This document shows, piece by piece, positions 1-12,201 of a DNA stretch of 64,000 bases; within the stretch, counting starts at the first letter, position 1; each line of letters starts with the position of its first letter. The position numbers and the translations under genes were made by a program. The stretch lies in NCBI RefSeq assembly GCF_032884065.1, contig NC_088864.1, positions 21,566,994 to 21,630,993 on the forward strand. Reading direction: 5' to 3'. This stretch comes from Artemia franciscana. Its lineage: Eukaryota > Arthropoda > Branchiopoda > Anostraca > Artemiidae. The notes under the pieces are model-generated. The model did no database searches and was not told where the DNA came from. It was given only the letters and a program-made list of their open reading frames with translations.

Positions 1-960
1 CTGGTCACCCGTTCTTAAGTTAAAAATACCTAAGTTTTTCTAATTTTTCCGCCAAACCCCCCCCCACCCACCCCCCAAAGAAAGCGGATCCGTTCCAATT
101 ATGTCAGTCACGTATCTAGAGCTTGTGCTTATTCTTCCCATCAAGTTTCATCCCGATCTCTCCACTCTAAGGGTTTTCCAAGATTTCTGGTTTCTGAGAC
201 ATAAGATTTTTCTATATATCAAGTTTCATTAAGCTCCGGTAACCCATTTGTAAGATAAAGAAACCTCAATTTTTACGTTTTCCGAGATTTCCAGTTTCCC
301 CTACCAGATCCCCCCCCAAATGTCATCGGATCTGGTCGTGATTTAAGATGAGAGCTCTGAAGCACAAAATCCTTCTAAATGTCAAATTTCGTTAAGATCT
401 GATCAACCGTTTGAAGTTAAAATGCCTCATATTTTCTATTTTTCCCAATTACCCCCTCCCCCCAACTCCCCCAAAGAGAGCGAATCCAGTCCGGTTGTGT
501 CAGTCACGTATCTTGGACTTGTGCTTATTCTTCCCACCAAGTTTCATCCTGATCTCTCCACTCTGAGCGTTTTCCAAGGTTTCCGGTTCCCCCCCCCCAA
601 TGACACTGGGTTCGGTCGAGAATAAAAATAAGAGATCTCAGTTACGAGGTCCTTCTAAATATGAAATTTCATTAATATCCGATCATTCCTTCGTAAGTTA
701 AAAATGCCTCATTTTTTTCTAATTCTTCCGAATCAGCCCCCCCCCCACTCTCCCCCCAGATAGTCGAATCAGGGAAAGAATTTAATTTATTTAATTTTAT
801 TTAATCTGGTCTGGTCCCTGATACGCCTGCCGAATTTCATCGTCCTAGCTTATCTGGAAGTGCCTAAACTAGCAAAACCGGGACAGACAGTCAGACGGGC
901 AGACCGACAGAATTTGCGATCGCTACATGTCACTTAGTTAATACCAAGTGCCATAAAAAC
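1..960 (+). repeat. Family A interspersed repeat, copy 1
   Basis: Several degenerate ~270-bp subunits follow each other. Each has a C-run (CCCCCCAACTCCCCC-like), a block resembling GTCAGTCACGTATCTAGG, a block resembling CAAGTTTCATCCCGATCTC, then AAGAGCTCTGA and a GATCCGATCACCCGTTCGTA-like block. The copy closes with a GACAG-rich stretch, AATTTGCGATCGCTA and a short hairpin (931-950), then CCATAAAAA. The same order recurs at 9060-10802 and, in pieces, around 57.0-57.3 and 58.8-59.9 kb. There is no convincing coding capacity; short ORFs across it are chance reads through C-rich tracts. It is probably a non-autonomous, possibly SINE-like or retroelement-derived family. Confidence 0.75.
931..950 (+). 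repeat. 3'-terminal hairpin of family A (copy 1)
   Basis: CACTTAG, a 6-base loop, then CCAAGTG form a 7-bp stem with one mismatch, just before CCATAAAAA. Equivalent hairpins lie at 10777-10796 and 58897-58916. Confidence 0.7.
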
Positions 961-3900
961 CCTCAAACCAAAACCTCTACTACTTTCTTGCATAACGCAA
1001 GAAACATAAAAATATTTTGATGAAAATATGCAGTGCTGAGGAGTCTTGATTAAAAGAATAAAGTAAAGATCAATTTGGTTATTTTTGAAAAGCATCTTTA
1101 TGGTTCTAGTTTATTGGCCGGAATAATTCTTGTTCATGACCTTCATTTGATTCAGTATTCTCCTTGTATTGTATATACAGGTCTTTAAACACGGATGTCA
1201 AGATCACATGAAGAATATGACACTATATTTCTTATAAGACATTTTTTTTACCTTCCTCGACGTTAAGACCATTACAACGCAAATGCAAATTAATGCGACG
1301 AAACTATCCATTGAGAGTGAAATTAAAATATGCTTAGTCGTAATTGATTAAAATTCAGGACAATAAAGGAAGGCAAAGAGAAAATGTATTAAGAGGAATA
1401 TTATTTAGGCCTCACTGAGGGTAACCTTGGATCGTATATATTGTTCATAATTCATGTTGTTCTTTTAAGACCAACACCTGTTATGTTTTTGTCGATTAAA
1501 CGAATCGTTTTGTTTAAAGGGTTGAGTAAAATTAAATAGAATGAACAAAAACAAAACTGTCCCAGCTTCGCTCACTCTGAAATTGAAGAAAATAACGTTG
1601 TCCTAACTCAAAAGTAAACTTCTTAGGTAAGACTAGTAAACTAAAGACTATTTAGTGCCAAACTCGTATAAAACCTGAAAGTATCCTTTCGAGTCTTGAG
1701 ATGGAAATTTTTGTATTTCTACTCGGTTTCTAAAAAATAATTCTGGAAAATCCAATCTAGAATCCCAAAACCTGAATTTTTTGTTACGGAAATTTTCGAT
1801 TTCGATCCCATTTTCTAAAATTTAGTTTGCATTTAGGGGCTTGGGACCCTAAGTAGACTAAAACTAGTATAGCAGCTGTCTGACTCATGAGTTGGGGGAA
1901 GGATGGTGATTCCAGTCTTGTTACTTGCATATCTACAAGGAAGGGTTGTCACACCACAATTAAATCTGATAGGAAATAAAAGTCTGAATTCCATTGTAGT
2001 GCCTTTGTGTTGTTAGGACGCAATTCGAAATCTCTTAGGGATTTAGGGGGGCTAAGTTCTTACCCTTTGGGCATAAGCCAGAAAAGAAAGCCGAATCTGC
2101 ACCAAACCAAGTAAGGAATAAGAGCTACTACTCTACTAGTTATACTTTTGCCGGATAAGAATCCAAGTCAATCTCTAGAGGGGACGGAAAGGAAAAGAGG
2201 GCAATAAATTCTTGTCATCACAAAAAATAGCGCATAGGGTTACCAGATTTCATTCAAATATTGCGGATAAAATGGAAGAAGAAAGATCCTTCAGAGCCAT
2301 TGACGTGCATAAGATATCAACAATTATCTACGTTTCATTTGTCGGGTCTTTTTTCTTACCGGAACAAACAGCCAGCCTTTCGCCAAGACTATCGATACCT
2401 CGGCCCCATATTGCCAAGCAGAGATCAATTTTCTGCGTTACCATAGCAAACGTCGTGGGGAAGTAAGCATTAATTCTTCCGGTTTGGAATTTTGTGTTTT
2501 CAGGTTATTTAGGAGGAAGGGGGCCCATAGCTGATGTCATGAGGACATACCCCGAAAAGGATGGTCGGATATTGACCAAAATTTGTGGGAGGTAATAGGA
2601 TGAATTTGATAGGAAAAAATTGATAAGAGGTGATTTTATGGATCCGGACCCGATGTGATCTCTGCACAGGAGGAATAGGGGAATGTCCCTAAATTTTTGT
2701 CATAAAGTGGTCTGCTAGAAGGCGCTGTTGTATTTAACCATATTTGGCTGGATGTAAGGTTGATTTTTTGATTTTCACAATGAAAAAGAAACATCAATTA
2801 GAAAAATGCAACATAAGGAACTAAATATAACAAATAAATAATTTAAGACTATTAAAAGAATAAACAATTAAAAACTGAAATTCAACGTGATGATAATCGA
2901 CTAACTAAAAGTTTTTTAAGCTGTTTCAACAAAAAAGGGTCATCCTCAAATTCTAAGGTATCTCCGATACCCGAAAATATCTTAAAATTCCAACTCTTAA
3001 AGTTCTTATAATAGAATAAAATTATCTTTTTTCTCTAAATATAACATTAAAATTGCCGTCTATTAGATTAATTCATTTACAATCAGGACTTCATGATCAT
3101 GAGATTATCGTTTATCAAGGCAAATACGATAAAATCATATGTGTAAGGATGCGTAAAAGCGTAAATCCATATCCGGATAGTCAAGGGAAATGGACTATAC
3201 AATATTTTTTCTCCAAATTATTTCCCCCTTACAAACGACGTCCCCGTTTCCAGTCTCACCTTGCGTCTGAAACTCAAGTTTTCCGTGGAAATACGTTTAA
3301 CCGTAAGCTTCCCATATGCATGGCATTCTCTAAATATATTTTAGAACCCAACTGAGGGTGAGATTGAAATCTTTGATAAGATCCTCGACAACCTCTTAGA
3401 CCAGGTGGCTTAGACTCAGGTACCAGGAGTCCTGGCACCTGAATCAAATTCCAGAGCACACCCACCCCTTTCCATTTTGGATTTCCGTCCTAGAATTACC
3501 AGACTCATTGGCAGGGCAAGAACAGCTTCAAGATATTTTTGTGATATATAATTATTTTTTTTAATTCTAGTAAATTGAGTTTGTAGTTTCCGAGAGGAGA
3601 TTTTATAAAATAAAAAAAAAAACATTGTCTCTAGACAAGACAGCTTCCATGGACTTTTTCGCAAAATTAAATGTCGAATTGCGTAGATTTTTTTATTTTG
3701 GTACTCGGGGAGGGAGGGGGATACATTGAGACATGTATTAAACGCAGGAAATACAATTTTAAGAAATAAGATTTGGGGGAATGAAATTTACAGATTTGGG
3801 ACTATTCAGATGCCTTCATTTTGTGAAAGCCCTCTTAGAATTTTTATGTCTTGCCAAGCAGTCACGTTCAGTAGGTACGTGGGAAGGGGGGCATCGAAGT

Positions 3901-4900
3901 TGCTATTAAGCACCAAGAAAATCCGAGGTATTAGGACTTTTCCTATAATTTCTTATATTCCTCACGCAATTTACTTTTTTTTATTTCCCCTCCCCCTTCC
4001 CAAAAAAGAACAGTATACGCTCGTGAGTCACCAGTGCATCATAGTTAATAAAAAATCACTGTTGATAAAAATTAATTTGGAATTTGCTTTCCTAGCCGAT
4101 CTTTTTCAACCTTGGAATTTATTCTATATTTTAAAATAAAATTCATTAATTTCACCCCAGGCAAAAACTCAGGCTGGACTGTTCAGACCCTGCACCTTCG
4201 AAATCTCAAGGTTGTTACTATTCAACCTATAATGTCCAATATTTTCCAGTAGCTTGTCTTTTTACTTTTTTACATGCCCCTCCCCTATAAATTTCTGGTT
4301 TCCTAAGAAATATATTTACTAGGTACATGCCTGCTTCAAATTTTTTTTTTCTTTTTGCGCTGATCTAAGTCATGCTTAGACTTCTCTGCAGCATAGTAGT
4401 AAAAAAAAGGAACAACCCAACTAAGCAAATATTAAAAATTAGCCTACTTGATTGATGAACAAGGAAATGGTAAAGAGAATGGCTCCTCTACAACAAAATA
4501 GTTTTTATAAACTGCAAAACTAATTCTCTTGTGATTTTCATTTATTTCCTGTGTTTTGTATATAAAATATTTGTGGACACGCGGAAAAAATGTGGTTGCC
4601 TGATTTGCCGCTAGTCCTTTACCCAGTTTTATCATTTAGACTTATGCAATTGCTGATCCTCCACTTGAAAGAATCAATAGATGGCTTAAGACAGAATATC
4701 CCACCCACGGATATAGTTCTGAATAGATGTGCAGCACTGAACCGACTCTGCTTCAAGTACCCCGAGGGAGTGCCCACTCTCCACCACCTGGTTCACATCT
4801 CAGAACGCCACGTGTCACACTTTTCTGCCACACTTGGCACACTCCAACCATGCTTAGTGAACGCCACCTGATGTACATGATTTTTGAAATGGACGTCCCC
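961..4900. other. AT-rich sequence without recognised genes
   Basis: Short ORFs (about 60-137 codons, for example 3053-3355 and 3726-4139 on the plus strand) show no recognisable domain, no credible splice-bounded exon and no protein-like composition. No repeat matching other parts of the window was identified by eye. Confidence 0.4.
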
Positions 4901-4921
4901 TCGAAGTACTCCCGTACACGT

Positions 4922-5284
4922 TTTCTTTTTCATGCAAACAGTGATTTGTGTAGCTAACCTATTCTGCCTACAAGCTTCTCTATGTCCAGTCGTTTTTAAA
5001 AATGATGACATTAAGAGAGAAATCTTTTCATAACCATGGCGTCAATTAGAAGAGTGGTGGCAAGGGGCGTTTTCCCCTAAGAAACTATTCTAAGTTACGT
5101 TTTCTAAAGAAACGTTTCTTTTTCATGCAAACAGTGATTTGTGTAGCTAACCTATTCTGCCTACAAGCTTCTCTATGTTCAGTCGTTCTCACAAATGGTG
5201 GCATTAAGAGAGAAATCTTTTCATGACCGTGGCGTCAATTGGAAGAGTGGTGGCAAGGGGCGTTTTCCCCTAAGAAGCTATTGG
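4922..5284. repeat. 193-bp tandem duplication
   Basis: A block starting near TTTCTTTTTCATGCAAACAG and running through a GTGGTGGCAAGGGGCGTTTT-like stretch occurs twice; the CATGCAAACA landmarks are at 4931 and 5124, a period of 193 bp. The copies differ by scattered substitutions, so the duplication is not very recent. The 92-codon ORF crossing the second copy (5195-5473) has no recognisable domain. Confidence 0.75.
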
Positions 5285-5484
5285 AAGAAAAGACGACTCC
5301 TGAAAAAAAGTATTTTCAAAAATAGCTGTTTTAGGGGGGTGGGGCTGCATTTTCATTTAAAACACTTTTTTTGTATTTTCCTTGGAAAAAAACTCCCTCT
5401 AGATTTCGAAAAATCATTTTACCCCTTCCCCAATCCTCCACTTAAATTTTTTGACTTGATACCGCTATCCTAGAGGAGGGTGGT

Positions 5485-6090
5485 TGAGTGTGGGTCCAAA
5501 AATAGTATTAAACTGTAGACATAGCTAGTGTTTGGCGTTACTACACAACACACAACCCTGTAAGTCTTACTCTGGTCTGGATCCTCTGAAGAGGTGCCAA
5601 ATCAAAAATGGTAAACTCGATGAAAGATTTTCGTTTGATTTTATTCCGCTGCTTCAATAAATTTTTTTAGATGATTAAATTTGTGTTGTTAAGTTCTTAT
5701 ACATTTAACACTTTAAGTTAGTTTTAATTTTTGACTGACCTACTAAGTTTATTATATATTTCTTAGTTTTTATTCGTCTTGATTTTAAACTTTCTGACGA
5801 CTTAATTGTCAAGATCTATGCCCATTTTGCAACTCATTTTTTCCAACATTTATTTTTTGTTTATAAGAAATACAAATTTGGCCATGAGCCAGTTTTAAAA
5901 CAAAGCTTTATCTTACTAACTGAAATATAAACTCCAATCCTTTTTCATTTCTGAAAAAAGACGGAGATTAGAGGTTTTGTGTCTTTTCTGATTGCATAAT
6001 AAGTGTCACACTTCGTCAAACCCATCTTTCATTATGGCTAACATTAAATTAACCGCAAAGAAGGCATAGCTGTGAATAACATTTTAGCCA
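5485..6090. other. Unrecognised AT-rich sequence
   Basis: No coding potential, splice-bounded exon or repeat was recognised. A short stretch near 5575-5630 (TCTGAAGAGG followed by a GATGAAAG-like block) vaguely recalls retroelement 3' ends, but not enough to name one. Confidence 0.3.
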
Positions 6091-6094
6091 TCTG

Positions 6095-7842
6095 CTACTT
6101 TTTAACACCACTGCCAAAGTCAAGGCTATATTTTAGAGGATGTTCAAAACAAATAACAACCTGATTATGGACATAGCCGGATTGTATTCGGAGGGACAAA
6201 AGCCAAAATTGCGACTGAGTGGGGGAAGGGACTGCTTCCTCATCAACGCCCCGCTCTTTACGCTTAAGTTCGACTCTTTCTATCAACTATTCTTTTTAAA
6301 ACAGTAAAAAACTTTAGCGTAAAGAGGGGGGCGTTGATGAGGAAGCAGCCCCTTTCATATACGAAGTAATTTCTGTTCGTATTAAGTTTTAATGTCGCTC
6401 CTTACTTTCAGTTAAAAAAAACTTGTTTTTTTTATTTAATTTCTGAACGTTTTTGAATCAATGCATGTTTTGATTTTGGCTCTCCACAGAGGAATAATTA
6501 AAACGAAATTCGCATATTTATTTTTTTTGCTAAATGGCTTTCTCATAGTTTTGATCGAATGATTTTGAGAAAAAAAAAATCGGGGGAGGAAGCCTAGTTG
6601 CCCTTCGATATTTTGGTTACTTAAAAGGCAACTAGAACTTTTAATTTTTTACAAATGTTTTTATTAGTAAAAGACATACGTAACTTATAAATTAGCCTAC
6701 GTAACGAACTTTTGTATTCTCATGTTTTTATTACATGTATGAAGGGGTTCACCCCCTCGTTAGTACCTCACTCTTTACACTAAAGCTTAAATTTTGTCCC
6801 GGTTCATTAAGAATGACCCCTGAATCACAAAAGCCGTAGAATAAATAGTTGAAATTTGTAAAAATACTTTAGCGTAAAGAGCGAGGTATTAGGAGGAGGT
6901 GAGCCCTTCATATGCGTAATAATTTCTGTTCGTTTTAAGTTTTAATGCTGCTCCTTACTTCCAGCTGAAAAAACTTTTTCATATTTATATCTTCATTGTT
7001 TTTTTTTTCAATAATGCTAGAAAATTCCGCGCTCCCTTAATGGAAATTTTCTTCCCCCATGAAAAATTCCTCGATGGAAAGTTCCCCCAACATATCCCCC
7101 TCTTCTCAACCGCTCCCCCAACCAAAAAATCTCCCTGAAAATGTCTGTACACTTCCCAATAACCATTACTATATAGCACTGGTCAAAGTTTGTAACTTGT
7201 AGCCCCTCCCACGGGGACTGTGGGGGAGTAAGTCGCCCCTAAAGACATAGTTATAAGGTTTTTCGACTACGGTGAATAAAATGGCTATCCCACAATTTTG
7301 ATCCGGTGACTTTGGGAAAATAATTGGCGTGGGAGGGGGCCTAGGTTCCCTCCAATTTTTTGGTCACTTGAATTGGGCACTAGAACTCTTCATTTCCGTT
7401 AAAATGAGCCCTCTCGCAAGATTCTAGGACCACTGGGTCGATACGATCACCCCTGGGGAAAAAACAAAAAAACAAACAAATAAACACGCGTCCGTGATCT
7501 GTATTCTGGCAAAAAATGCGAAATTGCACATTTTTATAGATAGGAGCTTGAAACTTATACAATAAGGTTCTCTAATACGCTGAATCTGATGGTGTGATTT
7601 TTGTTAAGATTGTATGAATTTTAGAGGGTGTTTCCGCCTATTTTCGAAAATGAGGCAAATTTTCTCAGGCTCGTAACTTTTGATCAGTTAAACTAAACTT
7701 GATGAAACTTATATATTTGAATTCAGGATTAAAATGCGATTCTTTTGATGTAACTATTGGTATCAAAATTCTATTTTTTAGAGTTTCGGTTACTATTGAG
7801 TCGGGTCGCTCCTTACTACAGTTCGTTACCACGAACTGTTTG
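6095..7842. repeat. Family B interspersed repeat with nested palindromes
   Basis: Two palindromic modules built on TTTAGCGTAAAGAGCGAGG-like arms (6223-6345 and about 6745-6915) are followed by a module with TCTGTTCGTTTTAAGTTTTA and CTCCTTACTTTCAG. A long degenerate body follows, with stretches like CAGTCCCCGTGGGAGGGG (read on the minus strand) and TTTTCTCAGGCTCGTAACTT. It ends in CGGGTCGCTCCTTACT and the CAGTTCGT/ACGAACTG hairpin at 7819-7838. Related copies lie at 8200-8900, 10800-11170, 13590-14806 and 57290-57510. It is non-coding. I recall such sequence as highly abundant in Artemia, but could not check this. Confidence 0.75.
7819..7838 (+). repeat. 3'-terminal hairpin of family B
   Basis: CAGTTCGT, loop TACC, ACGAACTG: a perfect 8-bp stem followed by TTTGA. 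It recurs exactly at 11146-11165 and in degraded form at 14783-14802. Confidence 0.75.
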
Positions 7843-8199
7843 ATACCATGCTAAAGTTTTTATTGTTTCAAAAAGCAGAGTTGTGAGAAAGAGTCAAAGA
7901 AACAAAACGGCCAAAGAGGTGGAAATTATTTTTGTGAAAATGAGAGTCACAAGCTGAGCTATTCTCAAATGACTGAAATGAACAAAAGAAAAAATCTTTA
8001 AATATACGCAATAATTTATGTTCGTTTGAAGTTTTAACGATCCTTGCTTTCAGTTGGAAAAAAACTTGCTTTTTTTTAACAACAAGCACAAGCAGAAAAC
8101 ATAAAATATCTTTGGTTTATTATCATATAAAAATCATAGTTATGAAGCTGCTTAAGGTAAAATTAAATGCTAAGACTGGCCGGAAAATAACACAAGCAA

Positions 8200-8900
8200 A
8201 TTACTGCTTATATCGGCCATTATTTTACAAAATTCGAACGTTAGCGTAAAGAGCGAGATATTGACGAGGAGACAAACTTCCTCACATACGTAATATGAGG
8301 GAGTTCGCCCCCTCTTTAATACCTCGCTCTTTACGCTAAAAGTTCGAATTTTGTTCCTGTTCTTTAAGAATGACCCCTGAATCACAAATGCCGTTAAATT
8401 AGAATAAATAGCTCATTTGAAATTACTAAACATACCTTAGCGTAAACAGCGAGGCATTGACGAGGGGAAGAACTCCCTCATATACGTAACAATTCCTGTT
8501 CGTTTTAAGTTTTAATGTTACTCCTTACTTTCAGTTGAAAAAACTTGCTTTTTTAAATTTATTTCTGATCGTTTCTTAAATAATGCTCGGATATCCAGCC
8601 CCCTTCATAGAAATTATCTTCCCCCATTAAAAATGTCTCCATGGAGAGATCCTCCCACAGAATCCAATCCCCCACCCCCCACAGGAAAAATCATAACTCA
8701 TAATCACAAGATCATAACTTGCAGCCCTTCCCCCGGAGACTTTGGGGTATTAAGTCATCCTCAAAGACATAGTTATTAGATATTTTGACTATGTTGAACA
8801 AAATGGTTATTTCAAAATTTTGATCCCGTAGCTTACATTTAATTTTCGTTCAAATGAGCCCTCTCATGAAACTCTAGGACCACTGGATCAATACTATCAC
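8200..8900. repeat. Family B fragment with strong palindrome
   Basis: Arms at about 8229-8263 and 8318-8350 (AATTCGAACGTTAGCGTAAA and its near-complement) form a long imperfect palindrome. After it come another GCGTAAACAGCGAGG block, the TGTTCGTTTTAAGTTTTAAT block, and a C-rich body ending near the phrase ACTCTAGGACCACTGG. Confidence 0.7.
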
Positions 8901-8980
8901 CCCAGGAAAAAAAAAACAAAAAAACAAGAGCTAAGAGCTCATATGGCACTTGTGAAAAGGCAAGAAGAGCTAAGAGCCAA

Positions 8981-9001
8981 GAGCTCATACGGTATGAGCT
9001 C
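8981..9001. repeat. 21-nt near-perfect palindrome
   Basis: Arms GAGCTCATAC and GTATGAGCTC are separated by a single G. It sits inside a short stretch with further AAGAGCTAAGAGC copies (8929-9001), probably decayed local tandem repeat between family B and family A DNA. Confidence 0.7.
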
Positions 9002-9059
9002 TAACAAAATTCTAAGAATCAATAGATTGATTTAAAAGGAAAATCAGAGGCTTAATGCC

Positions 9060-10802
9060 GGTCAGGATTCAAAATAAGAACTCTCAGTCACGATGTCCTT
9101 CTAAATATCAAAATCCATTAAGATCCGATCACCCACTCGTAAGTTATAAATACCTCATTTTTTTTTTTTTCCTCTCCCTTTAGCCCCCCAGATGGTCGAA
9201 TCTGAGAAAACGACTTTATCAAGTCAATTTGTGCAGCTCCCTGACACGTCTACCAATTTCCATCGTCCTAGCACGTCCAGAAGCACCAAACTCGCCAAAT
9301 CACTGAACCCCTCCCCCCAACTCCCCCAAAGAGAGCGAATCCAGTACGGTTACGTCAATCACGTATCAAGGACATTTGCTTATTCTATCCACCAAGCTTC
9401 ATACCGATTCCTCCACTCCAAGCGTTTTCCAAGATTTCCCTCTCCAACTCCTGCCAATGTCAACAGATCTGGTCGGGATTTGAAATAAGAGCTCTGAGAC
9501 ATGAATTCCTTCTAAATATCAAATTTCATTAAGATCCGGTCACCCGTTCTTATGTTAAAAATACCTCAATTTTTTTAATTTTTCCAAATTAACACCCCCA
9601 GCTCCTCCATTTATTATGCCAATTAACGTATTATGTCAAATAATTATGTCAATAACGTATCTAGAACTTGTGCTTATTCTTCCCATCAAGTTTCATCCCG
9701 ATCTCTCCACTCTAAGCGTTTTCCAAGATTCCTGTTCTTCAAGATTTCAGGATTTCGAAAATGGAGCATCTGAGACATAAGATCCTTCTATATATATCAA
9801 GTTCCATTAAGATCTGATCACCTATTCGTTAGATAAAAATACCCCAATTCTAACATTTTCCAAGAATTCCAGTTTCCCCCTCCAACTCCCCCCCAATGTC
9901 ACAGGATCTGGTCGGAATTTAAAATTAGACCTTTAAAGCACAAGATCCCTCTAAATATCAAATCTCATTAAGGTCTGGTCACCCGTTCGTAAGTTACAAA
10001 TACCTGATTTTTTCCGAATTACCCCCCCCCCCCCCCAAACTCCACGAAAGAGAGCAGATCGGGTCCGGTTATGTCAGTCACATATCTTAGACAGGTTTTT
10101 ATTCTTCCCATCCCGTTTCATCCTGATCTCTCCGCTTTAAGTATTTTCTAAGATTTCCGCCTCCCCCCAAATGCCCTTCCAATGACGCTGGATCCGGTTG
10201 AGATTTAAAATAAGAGATCTGAGTTACGAAGTCCTTCTAAATATGAAGTTTCATGAAGATCCGATCACTGCTTCGTAAGTCATTTTTTCTAATTTTTCAG
10301 AATAAGCCCCCCCCCCCAAATTGCCCCAAAGAGAACGGATCCGTCCCGATTATGTCAACCATGTATCTAGGACTTGTGCTTATTTTTCCTGCCAAGTTTC
10401 ATCCCGATCCCTCCACTCCAAGTGTTTTCCAAGATTTGAGGTTTCCCCCTCCAAACTCCCCCCAGTGTCACCAGATCCGGTCTGGATTTAAAATAACCAC
10501 TCTGAGACACGATATCCTTCCAAACATCAAATTTTATTAAGATCTGATCAACCGTTCGTAAGTTAAAAATACCTCATTTTTTCTAATTTTCCGAATTAAC
10601 CGGCCCCCACTCCCCCCCCCAGATGGTCAAATCGGGAAAACGACTATTTCTAATTTAATCTTGTTCGGTCTCTGATACGTCTGCCAAATTTCATCGTCCT
10701 AGCTTACCTGGAAGTGCCTAAAGTAGCAAAACCAGAACCGACAGATAGACCGACAGAATTTGCGATTGCTATATGTCACTTGGGCAATACCAAGTGCCAT
10801 AA
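9060..10802 (+). repeat. Family A repeat array, copy 2
   Basis: About six degenerate ~270-bp subunits run in the same orientation as positions 1-960. The copy ends in the same order: CATCGTCCTAGCTTA block, GACAGA run, AATTTGCGATTGCTA and hairpin (10777-10796). ORFs at 9192-9488 and 10253-10540 are reads through repeat, not genes. Confidence 0.8.
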
Positions 10803-11170
10803 CAAATAAACACGCATCCGTGATCTTTATTCTGGCGAAAAATACAAATTCCACGTTTGTGAAGATAGGAGCTTGAAACGTCTAAAGTGGGGTTCTCTGA
10901 TACACTAAATCTTATGGTGTGATTTTCATTGAGATTCTAAGACTTTTTGGGGATGTTTCCCCCTTTTTTCGAAAATAAGGCAAATTTTCTCAGGCTCGTA
11001 ACTTTTGATGGGTAGGACTAAACTTGATGAAGCTTATATATCCAAAATCAGCATAAAAATCCAATTCTTCTGATGTATTTATTGGCATCGAAATTCCGTT
11101 TGTTTAGAGTGTCGATTACTATTGAGCCGGGTCACTCCTTACTTACAGTTCGTTACCACGAACTGTTTGA
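10803..11170 (+). repeat. Family B 3' part
   Basis: It begins immediately after the family A tail with AACAAATAAACACGCATCCG and runs through the CTCAGGCTCGTAACTTTTGA block to the hairpin at 11146-11165. The direct A-to-B junction suggests one inserted into or next to the other. Confidence 0.75.
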
Positions 11171-12111
11171 CAAGTTATTTTCAAAATATCTGCTTCTACT
11201 CTCTTCAGCAAAGTTGTTCCGTATGTAACGTTTTTGCACGAGTAAAAACCTGGTAACTAATGAGCTTCACAGTAATATCCGTACCATAAATATAAAAAGA
11301 ATATGGTAGGAACCCAGTCGAGATGCATAGTTAGCAGAATGGATGATGAAAGCAAGATGACTAGCTCCAAAAAAAATATCATAAAAAATATCATATATAC
11401 CCTTCCACTTAAGTTTTAATAATATGGGCATCAGTCTAGGCTCACCTGAGCCATTCTCATAGGGAGGAGTTATGAATATTTTTAGTGACTGGTCTGAAGA
11501 TTCAAAAGGTGCATTTTTGGGGTCCAATATCTAGCATATCAAGACCAGAGCCGTTCAAAGGGTAGGGGTTGCCTCGCGGCTGGAGGGTTTCCCATTTTAA
11601 TTCAAATTTTCACTATGATTCGGCTTTTATGTTTATATTTGAGTCGGGAGGGGGGCGCTGTAATTAATTTTCCCCCGATAACCACAACCCCAAGGAAGGG
11701 CTCTGATCAAAACTCCCGAAGAAAGTGAGAATGTTTTTCTTAGAGATTTCATGACTAGGTTAGAAGACCAAGAGTTTCCACATTGGGGTACTGGGGCAAG
11801 TGCTTCGACTAGTTTATTCTTTTGTAGAAATACTAATGACAGTCTAGGTGAAGAATATCATTTCAAGTTATATTTACATAATAATTAAACAAGAATTTAG
11901 ATTAAGGTGCGAGCTAATTACCTACCACTTGTAACAAATTGGAAGGATCCCAATAGACCCCAAATAGACTACGAATTTACCCACTATGCAGAATTTTGGG
12001 GGATGGATTGGGCTATTTTCTTTCTATGTGCAATGATTCGACAATATAAGGAAAAATTTGTTTAATGGTAGAAATGATGAGGTACTACTTGAAATCTTTA
12101 AATTAACGTCT

Positions 12112-12113
<2 letters not shown>
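11171..12113. other. Sequence without recognised features
   Basis: An 86-codon minus-strand ORF (11267-11527) has no recognisable domain. No other structure was seen. Confidence 0.3.

Positions 12114-12198
<85 letters not shown>
12114..12198. repeat. (TA)n microsatellite, 85 bp
   Basis: Uninterrupted alternating TA. It creates artefactual Tyr-Ile ORFs on both strands. It could extrude a cruciform. Confidence 0.98.

Positions 12199-12201
<3 letters not shown>

Noticed and set aside
3726..4139. 137-codon plus-strand ORF, the third longest plus-strand ORF in the window
   Set aside because: No recognisable domain, low-complexity Phe/Ile/Lys-rich segments and no splice or promoter context; likely chance in AT-rich DNA.
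5575..5630. Possible hammerhead ribozyme (CTCTGAAGAGG ... CGATGAAAG)
   Set aside because: The CTGATGA and GAAA boxes are not present in the required order and no stem III is evident.
9192..9488. 98-codon plus-strand ORF
   Set aside because: Lies wholly in family A repeat and shares its periodicity; no domain or conserved start.
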